Notes under the pieces: generated by a model | Database searches by the model: none | The model's input: only the letters and a program-made list of their open reading frames with translations | Told to the model about the DNA's origin: nothing | Position numbers and translations under genes: made by a program | Origin: Pokkaliibacter sp. MBI-7 | Lineage (GTDB): Bacteria; Pseudomonadota; Gammaproteobacteria; Pseudomonadales; Balneatricaceae | DNA length: 64,000 nucleotides | Assembly: GCF_029846635.1 (NCBI RefSeq) | Contig: NZ_JARVTG010000002.1 | Coordinates: 1,529,501-1,593,500, forward strand | Direction: 5' to 3' | Shown here: positions 1 to 8,585 of the stretch, in pieces | How positions within the stretch are numbered: the first letter of the stretch is position 1 | Layout of the letters: each line of letters starts with the position of its first letter

Positions 1-1
1 C

Positions 2-1573
2 AGCAACCTTCAGAAAATTGTCATTGAAGAACTGGTTGATCAGGACACCCGCGACGAACCTGCAAAACGAGAAGCACTGTCGTCCCTGTATAGCCCCAAT
101 CTGGCGGTCTCCAGAAAGCAGACAGCTGGCACCCCCGTGGTGTACGAGCCTCACCCGACCTACAACAATCTGTTTGGCCGTATTGAGTACCTGCATGACC
201 AAGGCGCACTGGTGACCAATTACCAGCAGATCTGCGCGGGCGCATTACATGCAGCCAACGGCGGTTACCTGATCGTCGATGCCGATAAGGTTCTGTCAGA
301 CTATGTATGGGACGCCCTGAAGCGTGCTCTGAAACGTCGTGAGCTGAAAATTGAGTCACCCTACGCAGAAATGGGTCTGGTCAGCACTACTACGCTTTCG
401 CCAGAGACCATTCCACTGGATGTCAAACTTGTCCTGATTGGCTCGCGCGACATTTATTACGCTTTGCAGTCGCTGGACCCAGAGTTCAGTGAAATGTTCC
501 GTGTACTGGTCGACTACGAAGACTACATTGAACGCACACCAGACAATCTGATGTCATTCTGCCGGCTGATTCGTGATCGCTGCGACAAAGAGGGTTATCT
601 GAGCCTGAGCGATGATGCCATCGCACGTCTCATCGCCCACAGCGCGCGCCTGGCTGAGCATCAGCACCATATGACTGCCTCCATTGGCGAGCTGTTCGAA
701 CTGCTGGCAGAGGCTGACTATCTGGCCAGGCTAGGGTCTGCCGAGCAGATTACCGGTGAACATGTCCAACGAGCGCTGAAAGCCAAACAAGAGCGTACCG
801 GACGTGTCAGCGAAGAAGTCAACAAACAGATTCTGGACGGCACCGTTTTGCTCGAAACCAGCGGCAAAGCTGTCGGCAAAATCAATGGCCTCACTGTCAT
901 GTCGATTGGTGATGCCCAGTTCGGTGCTCCAGCACGCATCAGCGTTACCGCCTATCCGGGTTCCAAAGGGATTGTCGACATCGAGCGCGAGGTTGACCTG
1001 GGCCAGTCAATTCATTCCAAAGGAGTGATGATACTGTCTGGCTATCTGGGCAACATGTACGCTCAGGAGACCCCGATGACGCTGTGCGCCCATATTGCCA
1101 TGGAACAGAGCTATGGTTACATCGATGGTGACAGCGCCTCTCTGGCAGAACTTTGCTGCCTGATCTCGGCTTTGATCAAAGCCCCCCTGAAGCAGTCTCT
1201 GGCCATCACGGGCTCAGTCAATCAGCATGGTGAAGTGCAACCAATTGGCGGAGTCAATGAGAAGATCGAAGGCTTCTTCCGCGTCTGCCAGGCACGTGGT
1301 TTAACTGGTGAACAGGGGGTTGTCATTCCGAAAAGCAATGTACAGAACCTGGTGCTGGAAGATGATGTTGTTGACGCAGTACGTCAGGGCAAGTTCTCTA
1401 TTTATGCCGTATCAACAGTAGATGAAGCCCTGGAACTGTTCACTGGCCAGACGGCCGGTGTAATACGCAAAGACGGCACCTTTCCAAAACGCAGCCTGAA
1501 TGCACGTGTTATTGATCGCCTTGAGGAACTGGCCAGAATCAGTCTGGAGTTTGGCGACGGGGACGAAGAGTAA
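2..1573 (+). CDS. Lon-family ATP-dependent protease, C-terminal part (5' end outside window)
   Basis: The reading frame is open to the window edge, so this is the C-terminal 523 residues of a longer protein. The end of an AAA+ ATPase module comes first (sensor region near residues 75-165), followed by an S16 Lon proteolytic domain. The catalytic dyad is visible: Ser378 in the motif DGDSAS and Lys421 in GGVNEKIEG, 43 residues apart, the same spacing as E. coli Lon Ser679/Lys722. The family with this shorter architecture (LonB/YcbZ-like) is cytosolic and degrades unfolded or specific proteins; the substrate here is unknown. A GTG at 137 could be mistaken for a start, but homologous-looking sequence continues upstream of it. 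A hairpin follows the stop codon. Confidence 0.88.
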   Translation, partial: SNLQKIVIEELVDQDTRDEPAKREALSSLYSPNLAVSRKQTAGTPVVYEPHPTYNNLFGRIEYLHDQGALVTNYQQICAGALHAANGGYLIVDADKVLSDYVWDALKRALKRRELKIESPYAEMGLVSTTTLSPETIPLDVKLVLIGSRDIYYALQSLDPEFSEMFRVLVDYEDYIERTPDNLMSFCRLIRDRCDKEGYLSLSDDAIARLIAHSARLAEHQHHMTASIGELFELLAEADYLARLGSAEQITGEHVQRALKAKQERTGRVSEEVNKQILDGTVLLETSGKAVGKINGLTVMSIGDAQFGAPARISVTAYPGSKGIVDIEREVDLGQSIHSKGVMILSGYLGNMYAQETPMTLCAHIAMEQSYGYIDGDSASLAELCCLISALIKAPLKQSLAITGSVNQHGEVQPIGGVNEKIEGFFRVCQARGLTGEQGVVIPKSNVQNLVLEDDVVDAVRQGKFSIYAVSTVDEALELFTGQTAGVIRKDGTFPKRSLNARVIDRLEELARISLEFGDGDEE

Positions 1574-1591
1574 CCATCCCCAGTTCAGCTA

Positions 1592-1620
1592 TGGCCAGAT
1601 TGCGCAATGCAATCTGGCCA
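1592..1620 (+). terminator. Hairpin after the Lon-like gene
   Basis: An 11-bp perfect inverted repeat (TGGCCAGATTG / CAATCTGGCCA, 7-nt loop) begins 19 bases after the stop codon. There is no strong T-run, so it is either a weak intrinsic terminator or an mRNA 3' stabiliser. Confidence 0.55.
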
Positions 1621-1819
1621 TACATATCATGATTAACACTTCGGCCCTTCACTACTGCCCAGCAAAGGCATTTCAATGCATCTCCCTTATCCACTTCACC
1701 AGCAGACAATGTTGGCTCGGGATACCTGACAATACAATACAAAGCACTTTGTATATAAATTGAAAAATTAATTGTAAAATACTGTTTCGCGATTACACTA
1801 CGTAGCAATAGCAATACCC

Positions 1820-2050
1820 ATGGAAGGCAACGTCGTGCATAACAGTCCAAAAAGTCAGACTAACTACATCTCCTATTTGTCATCGCTCACTTATTTACTG
1901 CATCGAGCACGAACCCATTATCAAGCGAACCAAAACCCTGACACTACGAGTAATACAACCCTCAGCGCTCTGCCGCACATGGCGATAAATACCAGTGAAG
2001 ACCGTAAAAGTGCTGACAGTGATATCTCCAAAGCACTTCTGGGGAAGTAA
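1820..2050 (+). CDS. Doubtful small hypothetical protein
   Basis: The 76-codon frame starts at an ATG but has no convincing Shine-Dalgarno sequence. The product is polar, with no membrane segment and no recognised motif. It is listed because it fills part of a large gap; it may well not be expressed. Confidence 0.22.
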   Translation: MEGNVVHNSPKSQTNYISYLSSLTYLLHRARTHYQANQNPDTTSNTTLSALPHMAINTSEDRKSADSDISKALLGK

Positions 2051-2256
2051 ATCTGCGGCAACCACAGCGCCTCCTTTGTAGCAAAGATGTAATCTGTTGT
2101 AGCGATTTTTAATCAGTAACTTCGTAGCAATTGACTCGCCATCGTTATAAAACGTTTGACGTGGCTCACGTAGCCTAAAACACGAATAAGTCCCGCTCTG
2201 CTATGGGTGACTGCTTATTACGTTTCTTCTGGATCTACTCAAAACAGGAATGTCTT

Positions 2257-2502
2257 ATGAGTGGCTCTATTCCTCTGAACCTCCAGTTTGCCCTGATGCT
2301 CTTCAATGGCGTTGGCACGCTCTTGGTAGGTATCGCCGTTGTGGATCTGCTGACACCGCTAGACCTGGTTCCCGACGGTTGGCGATTCCCTTTTTACCAG
2401 TGGACGATGATTATTGTGGGTGTCTGCATGTGCATAACGGCAGGAATCATTCGCCTGAGAGCATTGATTCAGATAAATGCTGACAATCACAGCAATAACT
2501 GA
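2257..2502 (+). CDS. Small two-helix inner-membrane protein
   Basis: This 81-residue protein has two hydrophobic stretches, at about residues 9-31 and 45-66, joined by a short polar turn containing PDGW, so a two-pass membrane hairpin is likely. The start at 2257 is preceded by AGGAA six bases upstream; an in-frame start 54 bases earlier lacks this signal. The family is not recognised. It is convergent with the next gene on the - strand and separated from it by only 18 bases. Confidence 0.6.
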   Translation: MSGSIPLNLQFALMLFNGVGTLLVGIAVVDLLTPLDLVPDGWRFPFYQWTMIIVGVCMCITAGIIRLRALIQINADNHSNN

Positions 2503-2520
2503 GACCGAGCACCAAACGAA

Positions 2521-3669
2521 CTATCGCTGATACCACTGACCATGCTGAAAGGCCAATTCCACTGGTTTACCCAACGGCACATGCATTCCAGTGATCAGCC
2601 CGAACAAAGGCGGGATGTTATACAGAATCAACGTGCCTTGCCATGTTGGAACCTTCCCTAAGGCTGCAGCATTCTGAGGCAACGTAGTCAGTTCTCCCTG
2701 CGCAGAGGGGGGCAGACCAGCTTCCAGTTGCATCTCTGCGTTTTCCAGTATTAACACCATCGGTTGTGTCATCAGCTCTGACTGTACGTCCTGCAACGCA
2801 ACACCACCACTCGTCAACCCTATATTGTCCACCAGTTTCATCAACTTGGGCGTGTGCATCGACTGTACGTGAGATCTGGACTCAAATTCCCCCTTCAAAC
2901 CAAGAAGATCGATGCTTGGGCTGAATACGTGAAACTTATATCCCAGCCTCCCGTTTGACAGCAGCCCCTGCGACTCAGCCTGAAGCTGCTCTGCACTTAA
3001 CATTGGGACCATTGCGTTATTACGCTTACCTGTTACATCCAATGAGGCAATAACGGCATTTACCTGATGACTCAGTGCGTTTGTCACTCCTGAAACATCT
3101 GCAGTCCGGAAAAGCTGACTATGGATATTGATACCTTGTGCCCTGATCTGCATATCGGCACGGGACCAGTCAGCAGACGAGCTTATCCAGTTCAAACGGA
3201 TGCTCGTCGTGTCCCAGGCCAACTCAGCAAGACTCTGCGCAACTTTAAGCGCTTCCAGACTGTTATGAAGATCCAGCTTTGGTAATTCAATTTTCAGATT
3301 GCCTGATGACAAACCAACACTGCCGCTGAATGCCAATGGTGGCAGGCCGAGGTAAGAACTTAACAAAGACTGTTCATTGCCTGATACATCAAGCACGCCG
3401 TGGCTTTGCACATGAAGCGGCCACCAGTAGCTAGCTGACAAGTTTAGCTGTAATGACAACGAGCCCACCTCTTCAGACAGAGGCACTGATATGCTTATCT
3501 GGTCCCCAAGCCACCCCTGCTCCTGCCATTGCACTGCGCTGCCTGGAATCTGTTCGCCCAGCACATTCAGCTGCTGCCTGACTACTCTGGCCGTCAGCAG
3601 GCAAGACAGCAGATAGCCCCCAGCCACTATCACCATAACCGAGGCGAAAACACCCTTCCTTAGCCGCAT
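2521..3669 (-). CDS. DUF945/YdgA-like envelope protein
   Basis: This 382-residue protein has one N-terminal hydrophobic segment (about residues 8-27, signal anchor) followed by a long, mostly beta-rich region without catalytic motifs. The layout (short N-terminal anchor, long periplasmic domain with alternating hydrophobic/polar strands) resembles the YdgA/DUF945 group of periplasm-facing proteins of unknown role. The family call rests on architecture rather than on a diagnostic motif. The gene is divergent from the MarR regulator downstream, with about 235 bases between them. Confidence 0.5.
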   Translation of the reverse strand: MRLRKGVFASVMVIVAGGYLLSCLLTARVVRQQLNVLGEQIPGSAVQWQEQGWLGDQISISVPLSEEVGSLSLQLNLSASYWWPLHVQSHGVLDVSGNEQSLLSSYLGLPPLAFSGSVGLSSGNLKIELPKLDLHNSLEALKVAQSLAELAWDTTSIRLNWISSSADWSRADMQIRAQGINIHSQLFRTADVSGVTNALSHQVNAVIASLDVTGKRNNAMVPMLSAEQLQAESQGLLSNGRLGYKFHVFSPSIDLLGLKGEFESRSHVQSMHTPKLMKLVDNIGLTSGGVALQDVQSELMTQPMVLILENAEMQLEAGLPPSAQGELTTLPQNAAALGKVPTWQGTLILYNIPPLFGLITGMHVPLGKPVELAFQHGQWYQR

Positions 3670-3869
3670 ACATGAGTCTCTTACCTGACAAACCGACCGA
3701 GAGCTTACCTAATACATCGACACCAAACCATTGGTTGGTGGTGCAGAATATGTTGCGAAAAGGTGCTCCATTGATTCACGCCTGCCCCACTTCTACTGCT
3801 GTTCCATTTATGCAACGGACTGACAATGCATCTCCATCTTGAGACTGGTTTGCCTCCTAACTAATATTA

Positions 3870-3881
3870 TTAGCAAGCTAA
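3870..3881. promoter_or_regulatory. SlyA-box operator
   Basis: TTAGCAAGCTAA is identical to the published SlyA-binding consensus. It sits inside a larger perfect palindrome (ATTATTAGC-AA-GCTAATAAT, 3866-3885), 23 bases before the start codon of the adjacent SlyA-like regulator. Autoregulation of the regulator and its efflux genes is the natural inference. Confidence 0.8.
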
Positions 3882-3904
3882 TAATTACTCAGCGAACAAT
3901 AATT

Positions 3905-4351
3905 ATGAAGCCAAGTATTGGGTTGTGCATTCATCAACTGTCCCGCCTCTGGCGCAGTGTGCTGGATCAGGAGCTGGCCACCCTTGGTCTGACGCAAACC
4001 ACGGGCGTAGCACTGGTTTACATTCACGCTGAGGGTGAAGGCATAGCCCAAACTGAGCTGGCTCGTATTCTGGCGGTCGAGCATCCCTCTCTGGTCAGAA
4101 CGCTGGATCAGCTGGTCAAACTGGAACTGATAGAACGCCGCGCCTGCCAGAATGATCGCCGCAGCAAGCGCTTGTTTCTTACCGAGAAAGGAAAAGCACT
4201 GGTTGAGCCCGTCAACACCGTACGGGAGCGTTGCCAGTTGCAGGTCATGCAAGGTCTGTCAGAGGATCAGGCGGCACAGTTCCAACACACCCTCAATCTC
4301 CTTCAGTCCAACGCTCTGGCGCTGACCGAACGTAGTAAAAACCCGACATAA
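3905..4351 (+). CDS. SlyA/MarR-family transcriptional regulator
   Basis: This 148-residue protein has the usual MarR length, with a central winged helix (about residues 45-105). The recognition-helix segment has SLVRTLDQLVKLELIERR and a wing with NDRRSKRLFLT. The start at 3905 is preferred to an upstream TTG in the same frame because the homologous N-terminus (MKPSIGLCIHQLSRLWR) begins here. A perfect SlyA box lies just upstream. The gene is followed after 14 bases by an HlyD-type membrane-fusion gene and then a DUF2955 membrane gene, a common MarR-controlled efflux arrangement. The ligand is probably a small aromatic or lipophilic compound, but this cannot be read from the sequence. Confidence 0.85.
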   Translation: MKPSIGLCIHQLSRLWRSVLDQELATLGLTQTTGVALVYIHAEGEGIAQTELARILAVEHPSLVRTLDQLVKLELIERRACQNDRRSKRLFLTEKGKALVEPVNTVRERCQLQVMQGLSEDQAAQFQHTLNLLQSNALALTERSKNPT

Positions 4352-4365
4352 CAGGCATTACCTCC

Positions 4366-5430
4366 ATGTCTCCAGAACATTTGTTTCACCGCTGGTTAAA
4401 AATTTCCATCGGCGTTTTCGTCATCTTGTTTGCCTATTTCCTGCTGGCAGATATTTACATGCCCGCCACTACCGAAAGCACTGTCCGACGCTACGTCGTA
4501 CAGGTAGCTCCGCGTGTTTCCGGACAGGTAACTCAGGTACTGGTGCACAACAACCAGCACGTCGAAAAAGGTGACCTGCTGTTCCAGATTGACCCCGTGG
4601 ATTACCAATTGAGCGTGCAACAGGCAGAACTACATCTGCAGCAGGTGACGCAACAGGTTTCACAACTTCAGGCAGAACTCGATAGCGCTCAGGCCAGTCT
4701 GGACAAAGCCCGTATCAACTTTGCCAACGATCAGCGCGACGTACAGCGTTATCAGGCACTGGTGAACAAAGGCAGCATTCCAGTCAAGGATCGCGATGAC
4801 GCCGTCTTCAAGCAGCGCGCAGCATCTGCTGAAGTTACCGCCAGCGAAGCCAAAGTAAAATCTATCGAAGCAGAACTTGGCATTGAAAATGGCGAAAGCA
4901 TCCTTCTCAAACAGGCTAAAAATAGTCTGGCTACCGCCAGGCTGGCACTTGGGCGTACTCAGGTAAAAGCAGAGGGTGCAGGCTTCATTACTGATCTGCA
5001 GCTGGAAGAAGGCGCCATGGCATCTGCTAATCAACCCGTAGTTGCACTGGTTTCCGACAGTTCGCCCTGGGTAACAGCAGACTTCCGTGAGAAGAGCCTG
5101 ATAAAAGTCAGCAGTGGCACCCCGGCAAAAATTGTTTTTGATGCGTTGCCAGGCACCGTCTTTGATGCAGAAGTAAGTCATCGCGATTACGGTGTGGCCA
5201 GTGCTCAGGGCAGCCCCGATGGCAAGCTGGCCAGTGCAGAAACCAGTACCCGCTGGGTGAGGGATGCACAACGAGTCCGAGTCAATCTGGAGCTGAAAGA
5301 AGCCTTTCCAGCCAATCTGGTCGTCGGCTCACGCGCGACAGTGCAGCTGATACCTTCTGATAACGTCCTGTTCAGTTTTCTGGCCAGCTCCCAGATCCGC
5401 CTGATCAGCTGGCTGCACTATATCTACTAG
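4366..5430 (+). CDS. HlyD/EmrA-type membrane-fusion (periplasmic adaptor) protein
   Basis: This 354-residue protein has one N-terminal transmembrane helix (about residues 13-30), a biotinyl-lipoyl half motif (APRVSGQVTQVLVHNNQHV, near 48-66), a long alpha-helical hairpin (about 80-190, rich in Q/A/E), the second lipoyl half and a beta-barrel. It would bridge an inner-membrane exporter to an outer-membrane channel. It is 14 bases downstream of the SlyA-like regulator and 40 bases upstream of the DUF2955 gene, so the three probably form one operon. AaeA/YibH-type adaptors are the closest known architecture. Confidence 0.85.
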   Translation: MSPEHLFHRWLKISIGVFVILFAYFLLADIYMPATTESTVRRYVVQVAPRVSGQVTQVLVHNNQHVEKGDLLFQIDPVDYQLSVQQAELHLQQVTQQVSQLQAELDSAQASLDKARINFANDQRDVQRYQALVNKGSIPVKDRDDAVFKQRAASAEVTASEAKVKSIEAELGIENGESILLKQAKNSLATARLALGRTQVKAEGAGFITDLQLEEGAMASANQPVVALVSDSSPWVTADFREKSLIKVSSGTPAKIVFDALPGTVFDAEVSHRDYGVASAQGSPDGKLASAETSTRWVRDAQRVRVNLELKEAFPANLVVGSRATVQLIPSDNVLFSFLASSQIRLISWLHYIY

Positions 5431-5470
5431 CAACCTGCTGAATCTTTGATGCCATCAACGAAGACACACC

Positions 5471-6487
5471 ATGATCAACAGCCTTGACCACCTGAATAAG
5501 GTCCTCAGAATTGCCTTCGGTGCCAGCCTGGGGCTGATTATCTGCAAAGTGGCCGATCTCGATAGCTGGGGAGTGTTTTACACTATTGTTCCCATCCTGC
5601 TACTGGGCCTGGTGCCACGCATCAACCGCTTCGTAGCACTGCAGGCACTGGCCTCGCCACTTTTCGGCGCGGTGGTGCTATTCGGTTACAACCTCTGTGA
5701 TAACCATCCCTTTTTGGCTACCCCCCTCATTTTCATGGTGTTTCTATTCACCTTCTATTGCATGGCCAAAGGCCCGCTGTTCCTTTTTGGTGCCATGGGC
5801 ACCATCAACAATAGCGTCTTTCTGCACTTTACCAGCTATCCGGATGCTGACTTCAGCGTTATGTCCTGGGCAAACGTGCTGTCGACAGTGATAGGTTTGG
5901 TCATTTGCATGCTGGTGTTATGGTGGTTTCCGGTGCATCAGGCACCTGCGGCACCGCCACGTATTGCCAAGCCAACACATCAGGTAATTCATCAGACGCT
6001 GCTTGGTGCATCGGTGGCCACCACGTCGTTTGTGTTATTCCAGATTGCCGATCTGCGTGACTCGCTGTCAGCCCAGGCAACGTCGGTCCTGATACTGTTT
6101 CCGATGACACTGAGCGGCGTGCTGGACTCCGGCATGAAGCGGGCAAAGGGGGTTATGCTCGGCTCCAGCTATGCGATCGTCGCGCAGTTGCTGCTGTACA
6201 CCTACTATCAGAATTTGACGCTGTCAGTGCTGGTCTTCTTTATTGGCTTGCTGTTATTTGCACGGGTTCAGCATCTGGAAGGGCCGGGGTCAGGAGTGGC
6301 CTTTGGGGGAATGACGACACTTGGCATCATCTTTGGTCAATATCTGAAAGCAGATCAGGATCTGATTTATAGCGCGCTTTACCGTATCAGCTCGGTCACG
6401 GTTGCCGTGCTCCTCACCCTGACTGCTGTCTATTTCTTTCACAGTCTGCTTAACCGCTTCCAGACCACTCGCTACGTGGTCAACTAG
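5471..6487 (+). CDS. DUF2955 / FUSC-like inner-membrane protein, probable exporter subunit
   Basis: This 338-residue protein is very hydrophobic, with two blocks of about five transmembrane helices separated by a proline-rich link near residues 157-170 (PAAPPRIAKP). Such two-block proteins are found next to HlyD adaptors and resemble the AaeB/FUSC aromatic-acid efflux group. The likely role is transport of an aromatic or toxic compound together with the adjacent adaptor. Its last eight bases overlap the end of the convergent DUF4328 gene. Confidence 0.75.
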   Translation: MINSLDHLNKVLRIAFGASLGLIICKVADLDSWGVFYTIVPILLLGLVPRINRFVALQALASPLFGAVVLFGYNLCDNHPFLATPLIFMVFLFTFYCMAKGPLFLFGAMGTINNSVFLHFTSYPDADFSVMSWANVLSTVIGLVICMLVLWWFPVHQAPAAPPRIAKPTHQVIHQTLLGASVATTSFVLFQIADLRDSLSAQATSVLILFPMTLSGVLDSGMKRAKGVMLGSSYAIVAQLLLYTYYQNLTLSVLVFFIGLLLFARVQHLEGPGSGVAFGGMTTLGIIFGQYLKADQDLIYSALYRISSVTVAVLLTLTAVYFFHSLLNRFQTTRYVVN

Positions 6488-7208
6488 CCGCGCGACTGGG
6501 CATCGCCAGCAACGCAGTGCCCAGTCGACGTACCACCAGCATGAACATGATCAGCAATGGCAACGCGGCACCATCTGCCAGCAGCCGCGCCAGCAGCATA
6601 TCCATCAAGGCCACCAGCTCATCCGTATCCTGGACCAGACGAAATGCCAGCCAGGACAGTGACTGAAAAAGCACCCAGCAGCCCCACCACACCGGCAACA
6701 GCCAACGACTGCCTGAACAGGGTACGGCTTCGTTAAAAACCTCGCGTAATGCCAGATAAGGCTTCCACAAGTTGAGCACAGGAATGAAGTAAAACAGGAC
6801 AGTGCTGCGTGCCGGTTGCTGCAGGCGCAGGCCATGCTGACGGCCAAAGCCATGACTGAGATAAAACCAGCGCAGAGAGAGAACGGAAGCAAAACTGGTA
6901 ACGAGAATGGAGACTGGCGCACCCAGGGTCTTGAGCGCAATCACCTTATCGATCAGAAGATACATACCATCGCCTTCAGCAACAGTGCCGTCTTCCAGGC
7001 CATGCAAAAACAGCAGCAGACATAGATTACAGCCGAAACTGAGCAGCGCCACCATGCCGCATAACCACAGCGAGCAGCGTAACCATGTGGTCAGTGTGCG
7101 ATACCGCTCACCTGCTCCATCCATGAGTGCATCCCCGGAGCGTTCTTCCTTGTCATCGAAGCCTATAGTCCAGACACTGTCTGTCGCCTGATCCTGCTGA
7201 ATGCTCAT
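6480..7208 (-). CDS. DUF4328 domain membrane protein
   Basis: This 242-residue protein has four to five hydrophobic segments. The signature FYFIPVLNLWKPYLALRE (near residue 140) is typical of DUF4328 proteins, whose function is unknown. A strong GGAGGAAGC ribosome site precedes the start. It is convergent with the DUF2955 gene, overlapping it by 8 bases, and there is no partner gene on its own strand immediately downstream. Confidence 0.75.
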   Translation of the reverse strand: MSIQQDQATDSVWTIGFDDKEERSGDALMDGAGERYRTLTTWLRCSLWLCGMVALLSFGCNLCLLLFLHGLEDGTVAEGDGMYLLIDKVIALKTLGAPVSILVTSFASVLSLRWFYLSHGFGRQHGLRLQQPARSTVLFYFIPVLNLWKPYLALREVFNEAVPCSGSRWLLPVWWGCWVLFQSLSWLAFRLVQDTDELVALMDMLLARLLADGAALPLLIMFMLVVRRLGTALLAMPSRAAS

Positions 7209-7315
7209 GCTTCCTCCTTGAATTCTGCTCAGGCATCCTGCCTGTCGGGACGAAGAGACGTCCGGAAATAATTAGCAATATATCGGGCCAGTCTAGCGTC
7301 AGTGGCGGGAAAGCG

Positions 7316-8170
7316 CTATTCCAGATTGATACTTGTCAGAGAAAGTTCATCCAGCTCCTCATAGATATCACTGATCTGACTGATGCGGGCGCGCCCCTGT
7401 TCCAGACATTGATGCAGCAGCGCGTTAGCCAGCACGTTGATCATGCTCATTGCCGCACTGTAGCTGTCAAAAGCGGAGACACTATCCAGAGGGCACTCCA
7501 ACCACCAGGTGGCATGTTCAGACAGCTTCATCGCCGTGGCATCCGAGATCATCAGTAGCGGGATTCCTCGTTTCTTCAGCAGGGGCATCAGCTTGTCATG
7601 TAGTTTGATACGGCGGCGAAAGGCAATCGCAATCACCAGGTCTTCCTTACCCAGCTCTGCCAGCTCTTCACTCAGTGACTGCCCAGGCTGCGGCGCAAGC
7701 CCCACACCACCGCGTACCTGTTGCAACTGCTGACGCAGGTGCAGGGCCACCGGGTAACTGTTGCGATAGCCCAGCACCAGAATGCGTCTGGCATTCAGGG
7801 TGGCGCCGACAATCTGCTCGAACAGTTCAGGCGTCAGTTTTCGCATCCAGGCGAGCAGATTCTCTGTTTCGCGCTGATAGTGGCGCTCCAGCAATGTATT
7901 GCCGGCAACAATGGCCTCCATATCGGTCAGAGGTACACCAGACTGACGCAACTGGCGAGACTGCAGACGCACATCACGAAAATCCTTGTAACCCAGGCGT
8001 TTGAAGAAACGGCTGACTGTCGCTTTCGACACCTGACAGACCCGGGCCAGCTCCACCGAGTTATAGATCGCAAAGTCATCGAGGTGATCGAGAATAAAAT
8101 CCGCCACCTTTTGCTCCTGCTGGGTCAGTGCCTGATACTGCGCTTTCACCCGTTGATCGATCTGCTTCAT
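7316..8170 (-). CDS. RpiR/MurR-family transcriptional regulator
   Basis: This 284-residue protein has an N-terminal RpiR-type HTH (about residues 1-75, with SKATVSRFFKRLGYKDF) and a SIS sugar-phosphate-binding domain (about 125-250). It is transcribed divergently from the purine permease/allantoinase pair, so it is the likely local regulator. RpiR proteins usually sense phosphosugars; if it controls the purine genes the effector may be a ureide or purine intermediate. A GGGAGAGG ribosome site precedes the ATG. Confidence 0.83.
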   Translation of the reverse strand: MKQIDQRVKAQYQALTQQEQKVADFILDHLDDFAIYNSVELARVCQVSKATVSRFFKRLGYKDFRDVRLQSRQLRQSGVPLTDMEAIVAGNTLLERHYQRETENLLAWMRKLTPELFEQIVGATLNARRILVLGYRNSYPVALHLRQQLQQVRGGVGLAPQPGQSLSEELAELGKEDLVIAIAFRRRIKLHDKLMPLLKKRGIPLLMISDATAMKLSEHATWWLECPLDSVSAFDSYSAAMSMINVLANALLHQCLEQGRARISQISDIYEELDELSLTSINLE

Positions 8171-8585
8171 ACCTCTCCCATGACGTCAGTACTGGCGATG
8201 ACAGGCAGATGCCCCGCCCTAGTGCCTGAAAGTCGTTTAAACGCACAGTCGTGGCGCAAAAAACTTACCATTCAGTCAACAAAACAAGAAAACGAAATGA
8301 TCGTTTCAAAGCCCATGCCAGTATTCATGGGATTCACAGCCCCATGGCACAAAATTTGAATATTTTGTATCAGCATCACAACGCTCACTTCGGCGCGCCA
8401 GTATCTGCACTTGAAGCAGACGGACACTGGATGTGCTGGGCAAGTACGACATCAACTCACTCTTTCCGCGATAAACCATGCTCAAGTAGCTGAAAGAAAA
8501 AGCCAGATGTCAGACAACCTGCTCAGACACATGCTCTGCAGCCAGTGCAGCCCCTAACCTGTGCAGATTCTACAAGGAGCAGACC
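8171..8585. other. Divergent regulatory region between the RpiR gene and the purine operon
   Basis: The 415 bases contain no convincing gene. They hold two inverted repeats: GAAATGATCGTTTC (8294-8307, 12 of 14 positions symmetrical) and CAAAAT-6-ATTTTG (8350-8367). Both are candidate operators. An AAGGAG ribosome site lies just before the permease start. Confidence 0.5.
8294..8307. promoter_or_regulatory. Candidate RpiR operator
   Basis: The near-palindrome GAAATGATCGTTTC lies midway between the divergent RpiR regulator and the permease gene. RpiR proteins bind such AT-flanked dyads; assignment to this regulator is by position only. Confidence 0.4.

Larger units (their letters stand above)
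1574..2256. other. Long non-coding or weakly coding stretch
   Basis: About 680 bases lie between the protease and the next well-supported gene. Apart from the hairpin at its left end and one doubtful small reading frame, it is AT-rich around 1740-1790 (possible promoter, no clear -35/-10 pair). The pentamer GTAGC recurs near 1801, 2078, 2098, 2125 and 2170. No RNA gene was recognised. Confidence 0.4.

Noticed and set aside
1740..1790. A sigma-70 promoter in the AT-rich stretch before 1820
   Set aside because: Candidate -35 and -10 hexamers are at the wrong spacing (9 or 20 bases).
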